Shown piece after piece: positions 50,194 to 54,700 of a stretch of 54,700 nucleotides of DNA (the stretch's first letter is position 1; every line of letters starts with the position of its first letter). Under the pieces are notes generated by a model. That model saw only the letters and a list, made by a program, of their open reading frames with translations, was not told the origin of the DNA and did no database searches. The DNA comes from Desulfosporosinus sp. Its GTDB lineage: Bacteria > Bacillota > Desulfitobacteriia > Desulfitobacteriales > Desulfitobacteriaceae. A program made the position numbers and the translations under genes. The stretch is from assembly GCA_020692355.1 (NCBI GenBank), contig JAIMKP010000020.1, positions 1-54,700 of the forward strand, given 5' to 3'.

Positions 50194-51102
50194 ATGCGTT
50201 ATAGTGGATTTGAATCACTCACTGAGAGCGCGAAGCGTTTAGGACGGACCAAGGCAGCAGTAGCCGCTGCCGCGGATAAAGAAGTACTGGAAGCGGTGAA
50301 GCTGGCTGAGGGAGAAGGTTTAATCACCCCCGTTTTGGTAGGGGATATTGCCAAGATCAAGCGCTTAGCCGCAGATATTAAGCTCAATTTAGAGGAAGCG
50401 GAACTGATTCATGAACCGAATCCAGTCGCAGCGGCAAATCGAGCTGTCGATGCCGTGGTAGATGGAAAAGCCCATTTCTTGATGAAAGGGATGGTCAATA
50501 GTTCGGATTTTTTAAAAGCGGTCTTGCGTCCGGAGCGGGGATTGCGAACAGGACGCTTGCTGAGCCATCTCGCCGCGTTCCAAGTTCCGGGCTACTCACA
50601 CTTGTTCTTTGTCACTGACGGAGGCATGAACATCGCGCCGGATCGGGAACAGAAGAAGGAAATTCTGGAAAGCAGCATTTCGTTTATGCACCAAATCGGG
50701 ATGGAGACCGTGAATGTTGTTGTACTCACGGCCACGGAAGTGGCGAATCCCAAAATGCAAGCGACGTTGGACGCGCAAGCTCTGGTGAAAATGAACCAAG
50801 CGGGGGAGTTTCCGGGAGCGATTGTCGAAGGCCCGCTGGCACTCGATGGGGCCGTCAGTGCGTCGGCCTTGAAGCATAAGGGCATTGCTAGCCAAATCAA
50901 CGGAGAGGTAGACTTATTCCTTGTCCCAACCATCGAAGTGGGCAACGTGTTAGGTAAAGCCATGGTCTACTTTGCCGGGGCGACCATGGCCGGAGTCATT
51001 CTCGGGGCCCAAGTCCCGATTGTTCTCAATTCGAGAAATGATACCCCACGCAGTAAGTTGATGGCGTTGACGCTAGCGGCACTCAGTCGGAGGGAATCAT
51101 GA
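50194..51102 (+). CDS. ptb: Phosphate butyryltransferase
   Basis: This 302-aa PTA/PTB-family enzyme swaps CoA for phosphate on acyl-CoA. Conserved parts include LVGDIAKIKRLA (about residue 48), FLMKGMVNSSDFLKAVL and FFVTDGGMNIAPD (about 144), and the C-terminal GAQVPIVLNSRNDTP. The ATG at 50194 is preceded by GGGGTG. The stop overlaps the next gene by ATGA. It is a phosphotransacetylase relative; neighbour buk supports the butyryl/branched-acyl call. Confidence 0.93.
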   Translation: MRYSGFESLTESAKRLGRTKAAVAAAADKEVLEAVKLAEGEGLITPVLVGDIAKIKRLAADIKLNLEEAELIHEPNPVAAANRAVDAVVDGKAHFLMKGMVNSSDFLKAVLRPERGLRTGRLLSHLAAFQVPGYSHLFFVTDGGMNIAPDREQKKEILESSISFMHQIGMETVNVVVLTATEVANPKMQATLDAQALVKMNQAGEFPGAIVEGPLALDGAVSASALKHKGIASQINGEVDLFLVPTIEVGNVLGKAMVYFAGATMAGVILGAQVPIVLNSRNDTPRSKLMALTLAALSRRES

Positions 51103-51806
51103 ACGTGGATAAGGCAAACCTGCTGAAGCGCCGGATCATTGTTTTAGTGGGCGGATATGGAGCGGGCAAAACCCAGTTGTCCATTAGCTTGGTCTTAGAC
51201 ATCGCGAGGGGGGGCGAACAGGTCGCCTTGGTGGATCTAGACCTCATCAATCCTTACTTTCGTTCGCGCGAAATGGCGTTACCCCTCGAAAAGGAAGGCA
51301 TCGAGGTGATTCGTCCCGCTGGGGATTTAGCGTTTGCGGAGAACCCTTCTCTGCCGCCTCAAATTGAAGGGGCCTTACGCGATCCAGCACGGCGCGTGGT
51401 GCTCGATGTGGGGGGGAATGAGGCCGGGGCTACGATTGTCGGACGCTATCATCATTTGCTGGCTGCGGGGGATGTTGCCATACTTCAGGTGGTGAATGTC
51501 TTTCGCCCATTCAGTAGTAGCAGCGAAGAGATTCAAAGCTTAAGAGAGGAAATGGAGCGAAAATCTCATTTGCCGATTCAAGGTTGGATTAACAATTCCA
51601 ATCTTCAGGATTGGACGACGCTTGAGGATTGGCAAAGGGCTGAAGCGTTCATGCAGACGCTTGCCGCTCAGAGTGGCCTTCCACTCGTCGCGCATGGAGT
51701 AAATCCCACCTGGGTTCAAAAAGTAGGACTCTCCTGGCAACCGGATTGGATTCCGGTGCAACGGTATCTCAACCTGGGCTGGAAAAGCCCTGGTAAAGGT
51801 TATTAG
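51099..51806 (+). CDS. Uncharacterised P-loop ATPase in the buk-ptb-VOR cluster
   Basis: This 235-aa protein has a Walker A motif GGYGAGKT (about residues 18-25), a ParA/Mrp-like switch (ALVDLDLINPYFRSRE, about 44-59), a Walker-B-like VVLDVGGNEAG (about 107) and WINNSNLQ near 164. It resembles the SIMIBI class (MinD/Mrp/NifH-type) but lacks the deviant Walker lysine and any CxxC for Fe-S binding. Translational coupling to ptb (ATGA) and position before the oxidoreductase genes suggest a maturation or regulatory role for that module. I do not know its function. Confidence 0.75.
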   Translation: MNVDKANLLKRRIIVLVGGYGAGKTQLSISLVLDIARGGEQVALVDLDLINPYFRSREMALPLEKEGIEVIRPAGDLAFAENPSLPPQIEGALRDPARRVVLDVGGNEAGATIVGRYHHLLAAGDVAILQVVNVFRPFSSSSEEIQSLREEMERKSHLPIQGWINNSNLQDWTTLEDWQRAEAFMQTLAAQSGLPLVAHGVNPTWVQKVGLSWQPDWIPVQRYLNLGWKSPGKGY

Positions 51807-51945
51807 GATAGAAGGTATTAGCCCATAGGTTGTCAGGATAGGTTGTCAGGAGCGAATCCTATGCCGCTTTAGCGGCACGATCAGTGGCTGAAAACTGCTT
51901 AGAGAGTCTGTCAGAGCCAGAAAGTTTGGGCTCAGGTAATTTTGT

Positions 51946-51980
51946 CTGGCCTCTGGTCTCTGGCCTCTGGCTTCTGGATA
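51946..51980. repeat. Heptanucleotide repeat array (CTGGCCT type)
   Basis: Five 7-nt units occur: CTGGCCT, CTGGTCT, CTGGCCT, CTGGCTT, CTGGATA. The same gap (51807-51993) also holds a direct duplication of AGGTTGTCAGGA (about 51827-51852) and a GCCGC/GCGGC hairpin near 51861-51876, but no ORF. Confidence 0.75.
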
Positions 51981-51993
51981 GAGGAGGAAAAGG

Positions 51994-52215
51994 ATGAAAA
52001 ATATCGTTAAGATTCATACGGAACGCTGTAAAAGTTGTGGGCTCTGTGTCCACGTTTGTCCCCAAAAGATTTTGCATATCGGGGAGATCGCCAATAGTAA
52101 AGGATATTATGCCGTCGAAATCCAAGATCAAGACCGCTGTAAGGGTTGTGCATTTTGTGCCTTGATCTGTCCGGATTTGGCGTTAGACGTGTACCGCGAA
52201 GAGAAAGGAGAGTGA
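51994..52215 (+). CDS. 2-oxoacid:ferredoxin oxidoreductase, ferredoxin-like delta subunit
   Basis: This 73-aa 2[4Fe-4S] subunit has motifs CKSCGLCVHVC (residues 11-21) and CKGCAFCALIC (about 48-58). It receives electrons from the TPP-bearing subunits of the oxidoreductase and passes them to free ferredoxin. GAGGAGGAAAAGG precedes the ATG. The alpha subunit begins five nucleotides after its stop. The subunit order delta-alpha-beta-gamma is that of VOR/KOR-type enzymes. Confidence 0.93.
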   Translation: MKNIVKIHTERCKSCGLCVHVCPQKILHIGEIANSKGYYAVEIQDQDRCKGCAFCALICPDLALDVYREEKGE

Positions 52216-52220
52216 TTCGA

Positions 52221-53282
52221 GTGGCCTTGTTAATGAAAGGAAATGAAGCCATCGCTGAAGCCGCGATTCAAGCTGGTTGCCGTCTGTTCTACGGCTACCC
52301 GATCACTCCGTCGACGGAAATTCCGGAGTATATGGCCAAGAAAATGAAAGACGCAGGAGGCACCTATCTGCAAGCCGAGAGTGAAGTGGCTGCGATCTAT
52401 ATGGTTTATGGGGCTGGGGCTGTTGGGGAACGCGTGATGACAGGAACCTCCAGCCCGGGATTTAGCTTGATGCAGGAAGGGATATCCTATTTATTTGCCG
52501 CTGAGATTCCGAGCGTGATCGTGGACGTGATGCGGGGAGGACCCGGACTGGGTGGTTTAGGGCCCACACAAGCCGATTATTTCCAACTGACGAAAGGGGG
52601 TGGGCATGGAGACTATCATGCGATGGTGCTCGCCCCGGCGACGGTTCAGGAAATGGTGGATTTAACGAAATTATCCTTTGATTTGGCGGATGCGTATCGT
52701 AATCCGGTGATCCTGGCGGTCGATGGTATCCTGGGGCAAATGATGGAGCCGGTGGAATTCCCATCCTATGAGGGGCAAAAGCTCGAACCCAAAGCGTGGG
52801 CAGCCAGCGGTGCTGAAGGACGACCGAAAAATAATATCGTGAGCTATTACCTCACCAATGAAGTTGGAGAAGCGGAAAATCGGCGTTGGGGCCAAAAAAT
52901 GGCCCGGATCAAAGCAACTGAGCAGCGTTTTGCGGAATACCAAATGGCTGATGCGGAATATGCTTTTGTGGCCTTTGGAACCAGCTCCCGGATCACGGAA
53001 ACCGCGGTCGACATGCTCCGTGAAGAGGGGATTAAAGCAGGGCTTTATCGCCCGATCACTCTTTGGCCATTCCCTGAAGCAGGGTTAGCGGCACGACTCA
53101 ACCAGATCAAAGGCTGGATAAGTATCGAGCTTAGTGCAGGACAAATGGTGGAAGACGTGAAGCTCGTGGTCAATGGGAAAGCGCCGGTCGGATTTTATGG
53201 ACGTCAAGGTGGAATGACACCGGAACCCGAGGATATCGTGACGGCGTTCAAAGCTCAGTTGTTAGGAGGGGTGCAAGCATGA
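52221..53282 (+). CDS. 2-oxoacid:ferredoxin oxidoreductase alpha subunit (VOR/KOR type)
   Basis: This 353-aa subunit has the pyrimidine-binding domain (LMKGNEAIAEAAIQAGC, YGYPITPSTEI near residue 25) and the transketolase-C-like domain II (about 225-345). It forms the thiamine-pyrophosphate site with the beta subunit. GTG 52221 is preferred because AAAGGAGAG lies 11-19 nt before it; ATG 52233 would remove the first four residues. It overlaps the beta-subunit gene by ATGA. Valine/isovalerate versus 2-oxoglutarate specificity cannot be read from sequence by eye; linkage to ptb-buk favours branched-chain 2-oxoacids. Confidence 0.92.
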   Translation: MALLMKGNEAIAEAAIQAGCRLFYGYPITPSTEIPEYMAKKMKDAGGTYLQAESEVAAIYMVYGAGAVGERVMTGTSSPGFSLMQEGISYLFAAEIPSVIVDVMRGGPGLGGLGPTQADYFQLTKGGGHGDYHAMVLAPATVQEMVDLTKLSFDLADAYRNPVILAVDGILGQMMEPVEFPSYEGQKLEPKAWAASGAEGRPKNNIVSYYLTNEVGEAENRRWGQKMARIKATEQRFAEYQMADAEYAFVAFGTSSRITETAVDMLREEGIKAGLYRPITLWPFPEAGLAARLNQIKGWISIELSAGQMVEDVKLVVNGKAPVGFYGRQGGMTPEPEDIVTAFKAQLLGGVQA

Positions 53283-54037
53283 AACCGATTTTTACCAAAA
53301 CAGCAGGGTTGACCGAACGCCCCTTTCATTATTGCCCGGGCTGTACCCACGGGATTATTCATCGTCTCATCGCTGAAGTCTTAGAAGAATTGAATCTGAT
53401 TGAGAAATCGATCGGTATCGCTCCGGTGGGCTGTGCCGGATTCTGTGAAACGTATTTTGCCTGCGATATGATCGGAGCGGCACACGGACGTGCGGTAGCG
53501 GTTGCGACCGGGGCCAAACGGGGACGTCCGGATCGTGTCGTCTTCACCTACCAAGGGGATGGCGACGGAGCGTCCATTGGCTTAGCCGAAACGATCTCCG
53601 CTGCGGCTCGCGGCGAAAAAATCACGTCTATTTTCGTGAACAATGCGATTTACGGTATGACCGGAGGCCAAATGGCTCCGACCTCCCTCATTGGCCAAAA
53701 AACGGCAACCTCTCCGTATGGTCGGGAAGCGGCAACGATGGGTTTTCCCTTAGATCTTCCCAAAGTCCTGACGCAAGTCAAGGGGGCAGCCTATGTGGCC
53801 TCGGTTTCGGTGGATACGCCTCAAGCGATCCAAAAAGCAAAAAAGGCCATCAAAAAAGCGTTCCAAGTGCAGCTCGACGGCTTAGGGTATTCTTTTGTTA
53901 GCATTCTTTCCACCTGCCCGACCAACTGGGGTGTCAATCCGGTTGAAGCCCTGGAGTGGTTGCAAACCAAGATGAAACCTTACTTCGCCTTGGGGGAATT
54001 GAAGATTCCAGCCACAGAAGGGGGGGGAGAGGCATGA
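53279..54037 (+). CDS. 2-oxoacid:ferredoxin oxidoreductase beta subunit (TPP-binding)
   Basis: This 252-aa subunit has the TPP/Mg motif GDGDGASIGLAE (about residues 93-104) with downstream FVNNAIYGMTGGQMAPTS (about 119-136), and FHYCPGCTHG near the N-terminus. It oxidatively decarboxylates 2-oxoacids with the alpha subunit. Overlaps of 4 nt at both ends show strict translational coupling. Confidence 0.94.
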   Translation: MKPIFTKTAGLTERPFHYCPGCTHGIIHRLIAEVLEELNLIEKSIGIAPVGCAGFCETYFACDMIGAAHGRAVAVATGAKRGRPDRVVFTYQGDGDGASIGLAETISAAARGEKITSIFVNNAIYGMTGGQMAPTSLIGQKTATSPYGREAATMGFPLDLPKVLTQVKGAAYVASVSVDTPQAIQKAKKAIKKAFQVQLDGLGYSFVSILSTCPTNWGVNPVEALEWLQTKMKPYFALGELKIPATEGGGEA

Positions 54038-54582
54038 GCACAGGCATGACGAAGTATATTTTTGCCGGTTTTGGAGGACAAGGAGTCTTATTTATCGGCA
54101 AAGTCATTGCTCAAGCAGGCATGCAGGCAAAAAAGCAGGTTACGTGGATTCCTTCTTACGGTCCTGAAATGCGGGGTGGAACGGCGAACTGCTCGGTGAT
54201 CGTATCCAACAAGAAAATTGGTTCACCGACCGTGGGCAAACCGGATATTGCTGTGGTGATGAACACCGCGTCTTACCAATTGTTCATCGATCGAGTCGTT
54301 CCTGGCGGTACGGTTTATGTGAATTCCTCGATCGTGCCGGAATTTCCGGCTAGGGAGGATGTCCGCATCATCCTGGTTCCCGTCAATGACATCGCGCATG
54401 AATTGGGCGCAGCGAAGGTGGCCAACATCGTCATGCTGGGTGTGATCCAGACGCTTACACCGACCGTACCCGATGCTGTCTTAGAGCAAACCCTGATGGA
54501 GCTGGCCGGAAAGAAACCTGAACTTGCAGACCTAAATGCCAGAGCCTTTCAGGCCGGAAAAGCGTACGCACAAAAGTTATGA
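54034..54582 (+). CDS. 2-oxoacid:ferredoxin oxidoreductase gamma subunit
   Basis: This 182-aa subunit has the conserved start YIFAGFGGQGVLFIGKV and the motif WIPSYGPEMRGGTANC (about residue 42), which bind CoA in related enzymes. ATG 54034 overlaps the beta-subunit stop by ATGA and follows GGGGGGGAGAGG; an open extension to 53956 would sit inside the beta gene. It closes the operon; no clear terminator is visible before 54631. Confidence 0.93.
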   Translation: MSTGMTKYIFAGFGGQGVLFIGKVIAQAGMQAKKQVTWIPSYGPEMRGGTANCSVIVSNKKIGSPTVGKPDIAVVMNTASYQLFIDRVVPGGTVYVNSSIVPEFPAREDVRIILVPVNDIAHELGAAKVANIVMLGVIQTLTPTVPDAVLEQTLMELAGKKPELADLNARAFQAGKAYAQKL

Positions 54583-54630
54583 AGCGTAAACGTTGACGTA
54601 AGTGAGGCTACTAATATTTCATTCATTGAG

Positions 54631-54658
54631 TTGAAACATACAATAATTATCGTATAAT
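54631..54658 (+). promoter_or_regulatory. Sigma-A-type promoter at the right edge
   Basis: TTGAAA (54631-54636), a 16-bp spacer and TATAAT (54653-54658) point to a plus-strand gene that starts beyond the window. Confidence 0.6.
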
Positions 54659-54700
54659 AAGCATAGAATAATTTATCCAATCGTGAGACTCCCACTTCTA

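Overview
The window reads as chromosome of a spore-forming, anaerobic Firmicute that reduces sulfite or sulfate, close to the Desulfosporosinus/Desulfitobacterium group of the Clostridia (Peptococcaceae sensu lato). The case rests on a complete dsr locus of the DsrMKJOP type, Gram-positive gene orders (maf-radC-mreBCD, rplU-prp-rpmA-spo0B-obg, nadD-yqeK-rsfS), a leucyl T-box, SpoIVFA/SpoIVFB and Spo0B relatives, and small CotF-like genes. Genus is an inference; sat, apr and qmo are not in the window, so sulfate versus sulfite reduction cannot be decided here.

Region 1 (about 0.4-15.7 kb) is the sulfite-respiration locus. A stand-alone dsrMK pair and a CoA-disulfide-reductase/rhodanese fusion come first. 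A ferredoxin, dsrA, dsrB, dsrD, an RsbRD_N-domain protein, dsrMKJOP, dsrC and a CbiA-like siroheme amidase (DsrN) follow. DsrAB reduces sulfite on siroheme, DsrC carries the resulting trisulfide, DsrMKJOP (and probably the second DsrMK) returns electrons from menaquinol to DsrC, DsrD modulates DsrAB, and DsrN amidates siroheme. Two nearly identical promoter/operator modules drive the dsrMK and the ferredoxin-dsrAB units.

Region 2 (15.8-21.7 kb) holds a YeiH-type putative sulfur-oxyanion exporter, an orphan 121-aa protein, a LysR regulator, a C-N hydrolase and an aspartase. Region 3 (21.8-37.3 kb) is the shape, division and peptidoglycan block: DUF4321, maf, radC, mreBCD, PBP2, minCDE, rodA, a SpoIVFA-like M23 protein with a broken HxH motif, SpoIVFB, two radical-SAM-associated genes and a short RNase G. 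Region 4 (37.4-48.2 kb) is ribosome and GTPase housekeeping (L21, Prp, L27, Spo0B-like, Obg, YhbY, NadD, YqeK, RsfS, T-box-leuS), interrupted by a MacA/MacB-type pair with no ATPase gene. Region 5 (48.3-54.6 kb) has two minus-strand CotF-like genes, then an energy module: butyrate kinase, phosphate butyryltransferase, an uncharacterised P-loop ATPase and a four-subunit 2-oxoacid:ferredoxin oxidoreductase. Together these would convert 2-oxoacids to acyl-CoA, acyl-phosphate, acid and ATP.

Intergenic DNA carries two repeat systems: hairpins with a constant AGAACCGTCCCC core and changing complementary arms, and arrays of 7-nt units. No transposase, CRISPR array, tRNA or rRNA gene was seen.
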